Below, in pieces: positions 24,258 through 32,788 of a stretch of 33,774 bases of DNA. The first letter of the stretch is position 1, and the number at the start of each line of letters is the position of its first letter. This DNA comes from Allosalinactinospora lopnorensis (lineage in GTDB: Bacteria > Actinomycetota > Actinomycetes > Streptosporangiales > Streptosporangiaceae), in contig NZ_LAJC01000066.1 of the NCBI RefSeq assembly GCF_000981225.1, positions 1 through 33,774 of the forward strand. The letters are read 5' to 3'. Position numbers and translations under genes: made by a program. The notes under the pieces are model-generated. The model worked only from the letters and a program-made list of their open reading frames with translations, was not told the origin of the DNA and ran no database searches.

Positions 24258-24284
24258 GGAACGGCGCTCAGGGCCGCCGGTTCC
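24258..24284 (+). terminator. Hairpin after the ECF42-like gene
   Basis: GGAACGGCG pairs with CGCCGGTTCC (one bulge) around an 8-base loop, 17 bases after the stop, in the gap before the convergent ArsR gene. Confidence 0.55.
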
Positions 24285-24383
24285 AGCGCTCGCACACCGA
24301 GCGGCGCAGCCGCAGCAGCGTCCCGAGGCGAACGGCACGCGAAGGTCGAACACGGAGAAGTCGCCGGGGCCGGTGCGAGGAGC

Positions 24384-25049
24384 CTACGGGTTCTCGGTGG
24401 GCAGGCCGGCGCGGCGCCATTGGGGCAGGCCGCCCTGCAGCGGGTGGGCGGTCAGGCCGTGGGCGCGCATGGTGCGCGCCGCTTCGGGGGCGTAGGCGCA
24501 GTAGGGGCCGCGGCAGTAGGCCACGATTCTGGTGTCGCGCGGCAATGCGTCCAGGCGGGCGGCCAGCTCGTCCAAGGGGATGGAGAGCGCACCGGGGATG
24601 TGGGAGGCGGCGTACTCGGCCGCGGGGCGCACGTCGATCACGACCGCGGTGCCCTCGTTGAGGCGGCGGGCCAGTTCGGCGTGCCCGATGGGTTCCAGCG
24701 CGGCCACGTCGCCGAGGTAGGCGCGGGCGGCCTGCTCGGCCGCGGCCAGCCGGGTGCGGGCCAGGTCCTTGAGTGCTTCGACGGTGTGCTCGACGTCGTC
24801 CCCGGCCAGCCGGTGGTAGACGTGGACGCCCTCTTTGCGGGTGTGCACCAGGCCGGCGGCCTGGAGTGCCTTGAGCTGGGCGGAGGTATTGCTCAGTCGC
24901 ATCCCCGCGGCGCGGGCGAGGTCGTCCACGCTTCGCTCGCCCTGGGCGAGCAGGTCCAGTAGTTCCAGTCGCGCCGGGTTGGCCAGGGCCCTGCCGATCC
25001 GGGCGAACTGCTCCAGCAGCGCTGTCTTGGTACCGGTACCCGCCATCAT
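24384..25049 (-). CDS. ArsR-family repressor fused to a rhodanese domain
   Basis: A 221-residue fusion. Residues 10-95 form an ArsR winged helix (RIGRALANPARLELLDLLAQGERSVDDLAR, LSNTSAQLKALQAAGLV). Residues 118-215 form a rhodanese domain (VVIDVRPAAEYAASHIPGALSIP) with catalytic Cys179 in CRGPYC. Fused rhodanese suggests sensing of reactive sulfane sulfur by persulfidation, or sulfur transfer. Start at ATG 25049 (GGAGG upstream); the adjacent ATG 25046 is possible. It is divergent from the MBL-rhodanese and MFS genes, and its promoter zone holds an A/T palindrome at 25060-25076 that is probably its own operator. Confidence 0.92.
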   Translation of the reverse strand: MMAGTGTKTALLEQFARIGRALANPARLELLDLLAQGERSVDDLARAAGMRLSNTSAQLKALQAAGLVHTRKEGVHVYHRLAGDDVEHTVEALKDLARTRLAAAEQAARAYLGDVAALEPIGHAELARRLNEGTAVVIDVRPAAEYAASHIPGALSIPLDELAARLDALPRDTRIVAYCRGPYCAYAPEAARTMRAHGLTAHPLQGGLPQWRRAGLPTENP

Positions 25050-25059
25050 TCATCCTCCA

Positions 25060-25076
25060 AATATCTTTGGAATATT
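25060..25076. promoter_or_regulatory. ArsR-type operator candidate in the divergent region
   Basis: AATAT and ATATT flank seven bases, in the only strongly A/T-rich patch between the ArsR-rhodanese gene and the MBL-rhodanese gene. It lies just upstream of the repressor's GGAGG and 55 bases before the GTG at 25131, so binding could shut both directions. Confidence 0.55.
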
Positions 25077-25130
25077 GTAGCGTAGTGGCGGGTGCGGCGA
25101 CCCCCGCCGGCCGTTCTGAGGAGGACCACC

Positions 25131-26495
25131 GTGGACTTCACCGCATCTCACCTGGTGCCACTGGTCGATGAGGGGTTGGGCAACAGCGCCTACCTTGTCG
25201 ATCTGGGTGATGGCGGCGCGTTAGCCGTGGACGTCTCGCGCGACCTGCGCGCGTTGCGCGCCGCCGTCGCCAGGCGAGGGCTGCGCGTCCGCTTCGTGGC
25301 CGAGACCCACCTGCACGCCGACTTCGTCTCCGGCGCCCGCCAACTCCGGGAGGAGGGCGCGTCGGTGATCGCCTCGGCCGCGGGCGGGCGGGAATTCCCC
25401 CACCTCCGGATGGGGGAGGGCGATGAGCTGGACTTGGGCGGGCTCACGCTGCGTTTCCTGGCCACTCCGGGCCACACCCGCGAGCATCTGGCCTACCTGC
25501 TGTGCGACGGCCCGCGCGTCCTGGGGGTGTTCACCGGCGGGTCGCTGGTCGTCGGGGCGGCGGCCCGCACCGATCTGGTCGATCCGGAGCGCACCCACGA
25601 GCTCGCCCGCGCCCAGTACGCCTCGCTGCGTCGCCTGGCCGAACTGCCCGATGAGACCGCGGTGTGGCCCACGCACGGGGCCGGGTCGTTCTGCTCGGCC
25701 CCGCCCGGCGCGCACCGCGTCTCCACCATCGGCGCGGAGCGGGCCGCCAACCCGCTGCTGGCCGCCCCCGACGCTGAGGCGTTCGCGGACGCGCTGATCG
25801 CCGACCTGGGCAGCTTCCCGCCCTACTTCCTGCGGCTGGCCGAGGTGAACCGCCGCGGCCCGGCCCTGGTGCCCGAATCTCCGCCCCTCGCCGGCTTGAG
25901 CCCCGAACAGGCGCGCGCCGCAATGGCCGAGGGCGCCCAGGTCGTTGACGTGCGCCCCGTACCCGCCTTCACCGCAGGCCACATCCCCGGAGCGCTCTCC
26001 AACGCGCTGCGCCCACAGTTCGCCAGTTGGCTCGGCTGGCTGCTGGATCCCGGTGCCGCGCTCGTCATGGTCGCCGAGCAGCACAGTGACGCTGCGGAAG
26101 CGGCCCGGCAGGCCGCCAAGATCGGCCATGAGGGCTCCCTCAGCGTGCTGGAGGGCGGAATGGCGGCGTGGGAGGCGGCCGGATTCGCCACCTCCTCTCT
26201 GTCGCTGGTCACCGCCGCGCAGATGGGCGACCGTCCGGTGCTGGACGTGCGCCAGGAAACCGAGTACACCGCCGGCCATGTTCCCGGTGCCCTGCACAGC
26301 GAGCTCGGCGACCTGCCCGGACAGGCGGGCGGACTCGCCCGGGGCCCGCATGTGGTGATGTGCGGGCACGGCGAACGCGCGGCCACCGCCGCCAGCCTGC
26401 TGGCCCGCGCCGGAAACAACGACCTGGCCGTGCTGGAGGGCGGCCCCGGAGACTGGGCCGAGACCACCGGACGCGACCTGGAGGAAGGGCGGTGA
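25131..26495 (+). CDS. MBL-fold persulfide dioxygenase-like protein with two rhodanese domains
   Basis: A 454-residue three-domain protein. The metallo-beta-lactamase domain (1-240) carries THLHAD (His60, His62, Asp64), GHTREH (His115) and THG (His182), as in ETHE1/CstB-type persulfide dioxygenases. The position of the usual metal-bridging Asp in TGD reads Gly here (FTGGSLVVG); this may be normal for the subfamily. Rhodanese 1 (about 260-355) has VMVAEQHSDA with no Cys, so it should be inactive. Rhodanese 2 (about 365-450) has the catalytic Cys in VVMCGHGERA. GTG at 25131 follows GAGGAGGA. The protein probably oxidises glutathione- or mycothiol-like persulfides and moves sulfane sulfur. Its stop overlaps the MFS start. 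Confidence 0.9.
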   Translation: MDFTASHLVPLVDEGLGNSAYLVDLGDGGALAVDVSRDLRALRAAVARRGLRVRFVAETHLHADFVSGARQLREEGASVIASAAGGREFPHLRMGEGDELDLGGLTLRFLATPGHTREHLAYLLCDGPRVLGVFTGGSLVVGAAARTDLVDPERTHELARAQYASLRRLAELPDETAVWPTHGAGSFCSAPPGAHRVSTIGAERAANPLLAAPDAEAFADALIADLGSFPPYFLRLAEVNRRGPALVPESPPLAGLSPEQARAAMAEGAQVVDVRPVPAFTAGHIPGALSNALRPQFASWLGWLLDPGAALVMVAEQHSDAAEAARQAAKIGHEGSLSVLEGGMAAWEAAGFATSSLSLVTAAQMGDRPVLDVRQETEYTAGHVPGALHSELGDLPGQAGGLARGPHVVMCGHGERAATAASLLARAGNNDLAVLEGGPGDWAETTGRDLEEGR

Positions 26496-27841
26496 CGCGC
26501 GCTGCCGGCGGAACCGCTCCGGTACTGGGGCTGCGCGCCAACGCCGCACAGTTCGTCCTGCTGGTCGCGGTCAACGCCCTGGTCGGCGGGATGCTCGGCC
26601 AAGAGCGCATCGTGCTGTCCCTGCTGGGCGAGCGAGTGTTCGAGGTCTCGGCCTACACCGGCGCACTGACCTTCATCTTCGCCTTCGGTGTCACCAAAGC
26701 CGCGGCGAACCTCTTCGCCGGGACCTGGTCGGACCGCTTCGGCCGCAAACCCGTGCTGGTGGCGGGCTGGCTGATCGCCCTACCGGTGCCGGCGATGCTG
26801 ATCCTCGCCCCGTCCTGGGGATGGGTGGTGGCGGCCAACGTGCTGCTCGGCCTCAACCAGGGCCTGACCTGGTCGACCACCGTCATCATGAAGATCGACC
26901 TGGTGGGGCCGCACCGGCGCGGCCTGGCCATGGGATTCAACGAAGCCGCCGGCTACCTCGCCGTCGCCGCGACCGCGATGGCCACCGGCTACCTCGCTGA
27001 GCAGTTCGGGCTGCGTCCGGCGCCCTTCCTGCTGGGCGCGGCCTACCTCGCCCTCGGGCTGGGGCTGTCACTGCTGGCGGTGCGCGAGACCCGCGGCCAC
27101 GCCGACGCCGAAGCGGCCACCCATGCCCCGCCCACCCGTCGCCCTCCACCATCCTCAACGGAGCCGCTCCGCGGCGCGGTGTTCTCTCCGGACGCCGACC
27201 GCCCCGCCCTCACCATGGGTCGGATCTTCACCCTGACCAGTTTCCGCGAGCCGGCGCTGTCCTCAGCCAGTCAGGCCGGCATGGTCAACAACCTCAACGA
27301 CGGCCTGGCCTGGGGGCTGTTCCCTGTGCTGTTCGCCACCGCCGGACTCTCCGTCAGCCAGATCGGCTGGTTGGGCGCGATCTATCCGGCGGTGTGGGGC
27401 GCGGCCCAACTGGGCACCGGCGCGCTGTCGGACCGTTGGGGCCGCAAGCACCTCATCACCACCGGGATGCTGCTCCAGGCCGCGGCCCTGGGCGTCATCG
27501 CCGCGGCGTCGGCCTTCAGTACCTGGGCCCTGGCCGCCGTCCTGCTGGGGCTGGGCACCGCCATGGTCTATCCCACCCTGCTGGCCGCCATCGGTGACGT
27601 CGCGCACCCGGCATGGCGTGCCCGTACCGTCGGGGTCTACCGGCTCTGGCGCGACGGAGGCTTCGCTGCCGGGGCTCTGGTCGCCGGCGTCGTCGCCGAT
27701 CTGTTCGGCCTGCGTGCCGCTGTGTGGGCCGTCGCCGCCGTCACCGCCCTCTCAGGACTGCTGGTCGCGATGCGTATGTACGAAACCCACCCCGCCGACC
27801 GCCGCGATCGGGGCGAGGAGGAGACCGCACCGCGGCCGTGA
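26492..27841 (+). CDS. MFS transporter
   Basis: A 449-residue major facilitator with about 12 hydrophobic segments and the loop 2-3 motif GTWSDRFGRKPVL, repeated in the second half as GALSDRWGRKHLI, a clear sign of the two six-helix halves. A hydrophilic Pro/Asp-rich loop separates the halves (around HADAEAATHAPPTRR). GTG at 26492 overlaps the preceding TGA (GTGA), so it is translationally coupled to the MBL-rhodanese enzyme. In this setting the cargo could be a sulfur oxyanion, thiol conjugate or sulfite-related compound; that is inference. Located in the cytoplasmic membrane. Confidence 0.9.
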   Translation: MTRAAGGTAPVLGLRANAAQFVLLVAVNALVGGMLGQERIVLSLLGERVFEVSAYTGALTFIFAFGVTKAAANLFAGTWSDRFGRKPVLVAGWLIALPVPAMLILAPSWGWVVAANVLLGLNQGLTWSTTVIMKIDLVGPHRRGLAMGFNEAAGYLAVAATAMATGYLAEQFGLRPAPFLLGAAYLALGLGLSLLAVRETRGHADAEAATHAPPTRRPPPSSTEPLRGAVFSPDADRPALTMGRIFTLTSFREPALSSASQAGMVNNLNDGLAWGLFPVLFATAGLSVSQIGWLGAIYPAVWGAAQLGTGALSDRWGRKHLITTGMLLQAAALGVIAAASAFSTWALAAVLLGLGTAMVYPTLLAAIGDVAHPAWRARTVGVYRLWRDGGFAAGALVAGVVADLFGLRAAVWAVAAVTALSGLLVAMRMYETHPADRRDRGEEETAPRP

Positions 27842-27867
27842 ACCCCGGCCGTACGAGTGCCGTGGTA

Positions 27868-27899
27868 GGCCCTCCGCCCCGGTCAGGGGGCGGAGGGCC
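27868..27899. terminator. Bidirectional terminator between MFS and TetR genes
   Basis: A perfect 13-bp stem, GGCCCTCCGCCCC and GGGGCGGAGGGCC, with a 6-base loop. The TetR stop codon (27883-27885 on the minus strand) lies inside the loop, so the hairpin overlaps the end of that reading frame. Confidence 0.85.
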
Positions 27900-28494
27900 G
27901 GGCGGCGTGGATGACGCCGTGAACCGCGTGGGAGATGCGTTCGGCGGCGGTGTCGGGGTCGGGCCGGCCGGCGTCCAGCCAGGCGATGACCGCTTCGATG
28001 GTGAGAGCGGGAACCAGGCGTGAGGCCCAGTCGGTCCACGGCCCGCCGGGAAGCTGCGCGGCGAGGTTTCTGGAAGCGATCCCCACAGAGGCGGCGGTGA
28101 GGCCTTCCACCAGCTCGCGGAACTCCGGTTCCCGCACGGCGTGCCGGAACAGCAGCCGGAAGGCGTCGGGGTCCTCGGCCGCGGCGCGCAGCAGTGCCGG
28201 GATGGCGCTGTCGTCGAATTCGTCGGCACCCACCCGCTGGTCGAGGCGTTCACAGGTGCGGTCGAGTACCGCCCGGTAGAGGTCGGCCTTGGACTCGAAG
28301 TGCCGGTAGAGGAGCACGCGGGTGATCGCGGCCTCGGCGGCGATGTCGTCCAGGCCGGTCGCGGCGAACCCGGTGCGTGCGAAGGCGCGGGTGGCGGCGT
28401 CGAGGATCTGCTCGCGCCGCTCGGCCCTGCGTAGCCGGCGCACCGGCCCGCGCGCCGCCGGTCGTTCGTGTGCCTCCTGCTCGCCGGTTCCCAT
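27883..28494 (-). CDS. TetR-family transcriptional regulator
   Basis: A 203-residue TetR protein. The DNA-binding head reads RRAERREQILDAATRAFARTGFAATGLDDIAAEAAITRVLLYRHFESKADLYRAV in overlapping pieces, typical of the family. The ligand-binding part is helical (LLRAAAEDPDAFRLLFRHAVREPEFRELVEG). ATG at 28494 is chosen for its GGAAGGG site; an in-frame extension to 28530 would run into the operator-like repeats. It is divergent from the P450 gene, and two tandem 23-bp operator-like sites lie between them, suggesting that it represses both itself and the P450-methyltransferase pair until a ligand binds. Confidence 0.9.
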   Translation of the reverse strand: MGTGEQEAHERPAARGPVRRLRRAERREQILDAATRAFARTGFAATGLDDIAAEAAITRVLLYRHFESKADLYRAVLDRTCERLDQRVGADEFDDSAIPALLRAAAEDPDAFRLLFRHAVREPEFRELVEGLTAASVGIASRNLAAQLPGGPWTDWASRLVPALTIEAVIAWLDAGRPDPDTAAERISHAVHGVIHAARPSAP

Positions 28495-28507
28495 GCTCAC
28501 CCTTCCA

Positions 28508-28558
28508 CTTGTTTGCAACGAAGTATACAACTAATCTTGTTTATGACTGAGTATACAA
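28508..28558. promoter_or_regulatory. Two tandem TetR operator-like sites
   Basis: CTTGTTT-N7-AGTATACAA occurs at 28508-28530 and again at 28536-28558, 28 bp apart centre to centre, with matching arms and different 7-base spacers. Each contains inverted TTGT and ACAA ends. The sites are placed between the TetR start and the P450 start. Confidence 0.75.
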
Positions 28559-28585
28559 GTTGGTGTCTACGGAAAGTGTGGCGTG

Positions 28586-29758
28586 ATGACCCCTGTCCAG
28601 TTGCCGTTCGAGCAGCCCCATCCACTCCGGCCCGCCCCTGTACTGCACGAGCTGCGGACCCGCGGGCCCGTCCACCGGGTCCGTACCGCGGTGGGCGATG
28701 AGGCGTGGCTGGTCACCGGGTACGAGGAGGTGCGGCGCCTGCTGGACGACGACCGGCTCGGCCGCTCCCACCCTGCCCCGCACACCGCCGCCCGCACCGG
28801 AGAGTCGGCCCTGTTCGGCGGCCCGCTCGGCGACTACGGCACCGAACACGCCGATCACGCGCGCATGCGCGCACTGCTGCGGCCGCACTTCTCGCCCAAG
28901 CGCATGCGCGCACTGCGCCCCCGCGTGGAGGCGCTCACCACCGCCCTGCTCGACGACCTCGCCTGGCAGGGTCCACCGGCCGACCTAAACCGGGCGCTGG
29001 CCCTGCCGCTGCCGATCGCGGTGATCTGCGAGCTGCTCGGCGTTCCCCACGCCGACCGCGACCGATTCCGCGTCTGGACCCAGGCCGCCGCCGACGTGCG
29101 CGACCGCGCCCGCTCCGAACAAGGCCTGGCCGACCTGTTCTCCTATGGGCGGGAACTGGTGGCCCGCAAGCGGCGCGAACCCGGCGACGACGTCATCTCG
29201 CACCTGTGCGCGACCGATGGCGTCGGCGACGACGAAGCCGCCATGCTGGGCATGTCGCTGCTGTTCGCCGGGCACGAGACCACGGTCGTGGCCATCGGCC
29301 TGGGCGCCCTGCTGCTGTTGGCCCACCCCGACCAGTGGCGGGCCCTCCTGGCCGACCCCGGGCTGGTCGACACCGCGGTTGAGGAGGTCCTGCGCGCCCC
29401 GGCCAACGCGGGCGGCGGCATTCCCCGCTACGCGCACACCGACCTGGACATCGCCGGAACGCCCGTCCGCCCCGACGAGCTGGTGCTGCTCGACACCGGC
29501 GCCGCCAACCACGACCCCGCCGTCTTCACCGACCCCGACCGTTTCGAGGCGACCCGGCAGGCCGCCGGCCACCTCACCTTCGGACACGGATCGCGCTACT
29601 GCATCGGCGCGCCCCTGGCCCGCATCGAGCTTCGGACCGTCTTCGCCCAGCTCATCCCGCGCTTTCCGGCGATGCGGCCGGCCGTGGAGGTAGCGGAACT
29701 GACCCTCAACCGCGACGTGCTCACCGGCGGCCTGACCGAACTTCCCGTGACCTGGTGA
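28586..29758 (+). CDS. Cytochrome P450
   Basis: A 390-residue bacterial class I P450. Visible motifs are I-helix AGHETT at 228-233, K-helix EEVLR (Glu267, Arg270), and the heme-binding loop FGHGSRYCIGAPLAR with Cys339. The B' and C regions (HADHARMRALLRPHFSPKRM) include the usual HxxxR heme contact. ATG 28586 is preceded by GGAAAG; a GTG one codon earlier is possible. No ferredoxin or reductase gene is adjacent, so redox partners come from elsewhere. It overlaps the methyltransferase gene (TGGTGA) or precedes it by 8 bases, so oxidation and methylation of one substrate, under TetR control, is a fair inference. Confidence 0.92.
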   Translation: MTPVQLPFEQPHPLRPAPVLHELRTRGPVHRVRTAVGDEAWLVTGYEEVRRLLDDDRLGRSHPAPHTAARTGESALFGGPLGDYGTEHADHARMRALLRPHFSPKRMRALRPRVEALTTALLDDLAWQGPPADLNRALALPLPIAVICELLGVPHADRDRFRVWTQAAADVRDRARSEQGLADLFSYGRELVARKRREPGDDVISHLCATDGVGDDEAAMLGMSLLFAGHETTVVAIGLGALLLLAHPDQWRALLADPGLVDTAVEEVLRAPANAGGGIPRYAHTDLDIAGTPVRPDELVLLDTGAANHDPAVFTDPDRFEATRQAAGHLTFGHGSRYCIGAPLARIELRTVFAQLIPRFPAMRPAVEVAELTLNRDVLTGGLTELPVTW

Positions 29759-29766
29759 GGACCACC

Positions 29767-30396
29767 GTGCCCAGCGCGCACCACCCGATCTTCGCCCGCC
29801 TCTACCCCCGCATGAGCCGGGCCATGGACCAGGGCGGCATGGCCGAGCAGCGCCGGATACTGCTCGCCGGGCTGACCGGCGAGATCATCGAGATCGGCGC
29901 CGGCGACGGCGGGAACTTCGCCCACTACCCGACCACGGTCAGCCACGTCCTGGCGGTGGAGCCCGAACCGCGCCTGCGCGCACTCGCAAGCGCCGCCGCC
30001 CGGCACGCCCCGGTCCCCGTCACCGTGGCCGACGGCCTGGGAGAGGACCTGCCCGCCCCTGACGGCAGCCGAGACGCCGCCGTCTTCGCCCTGGTGCTGT
30101 GCACCGTTCCCGACCCCGGCGCGGTTCTGGCCGAGACCGCCCGCGTGCTCAGGCCGAGAGGGCGGACCCGTTTCCTGGAGCACGTCCGCGCACCCACCCC
30201 CGGTCTGGCCCGACTGCAACGCCTACTGGACGCCACCGTCTGGCCGCCACTGGTGGGCGGCTGCCACCTGGGCCGCGACACCGCCGCGACCATCGAACAG
30301 GCCGGGTTCAGCATCGAGCGGATCGACCACTTCCTGTTCCCTCCGACCCGCAGTCCGGTCTCCTTCCACATCCGCGGCACCGCGTACCGCCCCTGA
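29767..30396 (+). CDS. SAM-dependent methyltransferase (class I, UbiE-like)
   Basis: About 209 residues. Motif I reads IIEIGAGDGGNFAHY, motif II DAAVFALVLCTVPDP, and the post-motif strand ETARVLRPRGRTRFLEHV. This matches the small class I family often annotated as phosphatidylethanolamine or UbiE-type methyltransferase. GTG at 29767 follows GAGGA with 5-base spacing; a GTG at 29755 overlapping the P450 stop is the alternative. Probable partner of the P450. A decayed copy of part of this gene is found at 33303-33412. Confidence 0.88.
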   Translation: MPSAHHPIFARLYPRMSRAMDQGGMAEQRRILLAGLTGEIIEIGAGDGGNFAHYPTTVSHVLAVEPEPRLRALASAAARHAPVPVTVADGLGEDLPAPDGSRDAAVFALVLCTVPDPGAVLAETARVLRPRGRTRFLEHVRAPTPGLARLQRLLDATVWPPLVGGCHLGRDTAATIEQAGFSIERIDHFLFPPTRSPVSFHIRGTAYRP

Positions 30397-30417
30397 CCGC
30401 ACACCTCGCCACTGGGT

Positions 30418-30434
30418 TCGGGGGACACCCCCGA
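30418..30434 (+). terminator. Short hairpin after the methyltransferase
   Basis: A perfect 7-bp stem TCGGGGG / CCCCCGA with a 3-base loop, 22 bases past the stop. The 426-base gap to the next gene (30397-30822) shows no other feature that I can support; the upstream part of the next open frame there lacks a ribosome site. Confidence 0.55.
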
Positions 30435-30822
30435 CACGGGCTGCGCACGGTAGGCACGCCTTGACAGCTCCTCTGCGCCGGCGATGACCAGGTGCACAGA
30501 GGACGGCCGCGGCGTGTTCGCTGTTCCTCTGCTGCGCGACCGCCCCTTCTGGGGTGTCTCTTCCCCTGTTTCTCACCGGCGAAGGTGCTCCGGGAAACCG
30601 ATCACCCCGTTTGACCTGGATCTTTGCCCTATCGACCCGCGTGGATCCTTGTCGGGGCGGGCAGGAGCGAAAAAAGAGCTCGCAGCCGTCCGGAGGGCGG
30701 TCAGCAGCCACCGTGGAAGTCGCGCGTTCGGGTGCGGCGCTGGAACAACCGCCCCGCTGCGTGCGCTCGCCGATGGCACCCTCCACTCGCGACTGTTCAA
30801 GGAAAAGGCCAAGGGGGAAGCC

Positions 30823-31944
30823 GTGACCGATCGGACATTGGTTGATCGGCTGCTGCGGACCCGGGGTAGCGCTGTCATCTCCGCCTATCTCGGGCTGCCC
30901 AACGATCCCACCGAGCAGCGGGGAGTTCCGATCCGGCTTGAGGAACAGCTGTACCAGGCGGGGATCGATCCACGTGCGGCGCCTGCGCTCAGGCGCGATG
31001 CCGACACCATTCGCGACGCCGTCGCCGGCCTCTACGACACGCTGCGAAACGGGGTGGCGCTGTTCGTCTCCGGGGAGATCGGACTCTTCGAGCAGGTGTG
31101 GCTTCCCCGCATAGTGCCCGATCGGGTGATCGTCGGGCAGCGTCCGTACGTGCGCCCCCTTCTCGCGACACAGCAGCGCTGTCCGCGGTACTGCGCGGTG
31201 GTCACCGATCACCAGCACAGCACACTCCTCATCGCCTCGGCCGATGGGCTGTGGGAATCCGACCACCTGGTCAGTCCAGGGGTTCGCAAGCCCAACTTCG
31301 CCGGCTGGTACGGGCTGGCCGAATACACGGTCCGAAACCGGGCAGAGGGGCTGGTCCGCCGACACCACCGACACACGGTGGAAGCGGTCGAGAACGCCTT
31401 GAGGCGAAACGGGTGCGAACTGGTCGTTGTGGGGGGTTCGCGGCACAGTGTCGCCGAGTTCCGCACCGTGCTGCCGCGGCATCTGCGGGAGCGGCTCGCC
31501 GGGTCCTTTACCACGAACCCCCGTGTGGCCACACCGGCGGAGGTGCGGCGAGACGCCGACGAGGTCGTCGACCGCTGGAACCGGGAACGGCAGAGGAGGC
31601 TTCTCGACGACATCCGGGCGCACGCGGGCACGGACGCCGCCCGCGTGGTCAGTGGGCTCACCGGATGCCTTTCCGCCGTGAACGAGCGGGCGGTCGACCT
31701 CCTGGTCGTCCGGACCCACGACACCGCGCCAGGCGTCGTCTGCGACAACTGCGACCTCCTCGCCTTCGAGGAGAGGACCTGTGCGATCTGCGGCACCGAG
31801 AACCGCCCGGTCCCCGACGTGTACGAGGAGATGGTCGTGGCCGTGCTCGACTCCGGCGGAACCGTCGAACAAGTCGACTCCGACGCGCCGGTGCCGGGCC
31901 ACCCCGTCGCCCGCCTGCGCTTTCCCGTTCCAGCGGGCGGCTGA
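30823..31944 (+). CDS. eRF1-like (baeRF/Vms1-type) protein with C-terminal zinc ribbon
   Basis: A 373-residue protein. GTG at 30823 has AAGGGGGAAG upstream, whereas the open frame before it looks non-coding. The N-terminus (SAVISAYLGLP, LRNGVALFVS), central RNase H-like part (CAVVTDHQHSTLLIASADGLWESD, then FAGWYGLAEYTVRNRAEGLVRRHHRHTVEAVENAL, LVVVGGSRHSVAEF) and C-terminal domain (VDLLVV plus zinc ribbon C307-x2-C310, C320-x2-C323) follow the domain 2-3 layout of archaeal/eukaryotic release factor 1. In eRF1 the catalytic loop is GGQ; here the equivalent loop reads GWYGLAEY with no Gln, so peptidyl-tRNA hydrolysis by the standard mechanism is doubtful. Family members are linked to ribosome rescue. 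No stalled-ribosome partner is visible, but DUF2267 and Hsp20 genes are next door. Confidence 0.82.
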   Translation: MTDRTLVDRLLRTRGSAVISAYLGLPNDPTEQRGVPIRLEEQLYQAGIDPRAAPALRRDADTIRDAVAGLYDTLRNGVALFVSGEIGLFEQVWLPRIVPDRVIVGQRPYVRPLLATQQRCPRYCAVVTDHQHSTLLIASADGLWESDHLVSPGVRKPNFAGWYGLAEYTVRNRAEGLVRRHHRHTVEAVENALRRNGCELVVVGGSRHSVAEFRTVLPRHLRERLAGSFTTNPRVATPAEVRRDADEVVDRWNRERQRRLLDDIRAHAGTDAARVVSGLTGCLSAVNERAVDLLVVRTHDTAPGVVCDNCDLLAFEERTCAICGTENRPVPDVYEEMVVAVLDSGGTVEQVDSDAPVPGHPVARLRFPVPAGG

Positions 31945-32130
31945 CTCGCCGCGGGGCGCTTCCGGGGCGGCCAGGGGGCCGTGACCGCGTACGTCGCGGT
32001 CGGGATGGGCAGGGGCAAGCGTAAGGGGCCGGTGGAGGGAGGCGGATCGGAGAGCGTTCGTCCCGGTCGCCGCTCCTTGAACCGTCGTAGGCCTGCGGAG
32101 TCGCCGGGGCTGTATTGGAGGAGGGGGACG

Positions 32131-32595
32131 GTGTCGTTCACTGGTGTTGAGAACCTCGACCGAAGTATCCATAAGACCAACACGTGGCTTGCCGATGTGG
32201 CCGAAAGGTTCGGAACAACGGACCGGCAGTTCACGTATCGGGTGGTCCGGGCGTGGCTGCACACGGTGCGTGACCGGCTGAGCGTCAATGTCGCCGCGCA
32301 CCTGGCGGCGGGTCTTCCCGAGCTGCTGCGCGGCGTGTTCTACGACGGGTGGAATCCGAGCCGGGTGCCCGGCAGCTACGATCGCGACGAGTTCGTGAAC
32401 AGGTTCGCCAGAGAGGCGCGGGTCGCGAACGCCGACGCACCGGGGAAGATCTCGGTGGTGTCCGCGGTGTTCCGCGACCATCTCGGGAACGGCGCGTTCG
32501 ACAACACTCTGCAGCAGCTTCCCCGCGACCTCCGCCGGTTGCTGGGATCGGAACCGGTGCGCCACCCCTCGACCGAAGAGGAGACCGGCCGTTAG
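32131..32595 (+). CDS. DUF2267 protein
   Basis: A 154-residue DUF2267 protein. Two helical repeats are visible: ENLDRSIHKTNTWLADVAERFG, RVVRAWLHTVRDRLSVNVAAHLAAGLPELLRGVFYDGW in overlapping pieces, then DEFVNRFAREA, VVSAVFRDHLGNGAFDNTLQQLP. The GTG at 32131 follows GGAGGAGGGGGA; an upstream in-frame start at 31981 adds a basic Gly/Arg-rich stretch without a ribosome site. The function of DUF2267 is not established; in actinobacteria it is often found beside stress proteins. It ends facing the Hsp20 gene. Confidence 0.88.
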   Translation: MSFTGVENLDRSIHKTNTWLADVAERFGTTDRQFTYRVVRAWLHTVRDRLSVNVAAHLAAGLPELLRGVFYDGWNPSRVPGSYDRDEFVNRFAREARVANADAPGKISVVSAVFRDHLGNGAFDNTLQQLPRDLRRLLGSEPVRHPSTEEETGR

Positions 32596-32770
32596 CGCCG
32601 CGCTCCTCTCGTGCCGCTCCGGGCGGCCAGGGCCGGAGACTCCAGCAGGCGAGCGAGCATCGCGGGATGTCCCGGGCGGGGATCCTCTCCGCCCGGGAGG
32701 GCGTCATCGTCCAGAACAGCGCAAGGGCGCCGGTGAGGCACGGCGGGCACACAGCGCCCGTCCCGTGTCC

Positions 32771-32788
32771 GCGCGCCGCCCGGCGCGC
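32771..32788 (-). terminator. Hairpin directly after the Hsp20 stop
   Basis: GCGCGCC and GGCGCGC form a perfect 7-bp stem with a 4-base loop, abutting the Hsp20 stop codon on the minus strand. Confidence 0.6.

Noticed and set aside
25221-26549. A 442-codon antisense frame across the MBL-rhodanese gene
   Set aside because: Shadow of a well-supported three-domain enzyme.
30223-32565. A 780-codon antisense frame across the eRF1-like and DUF2267 genes
   Set aside because: The opposite strand carries two recognisable families with proper starts, so this is a shadow.
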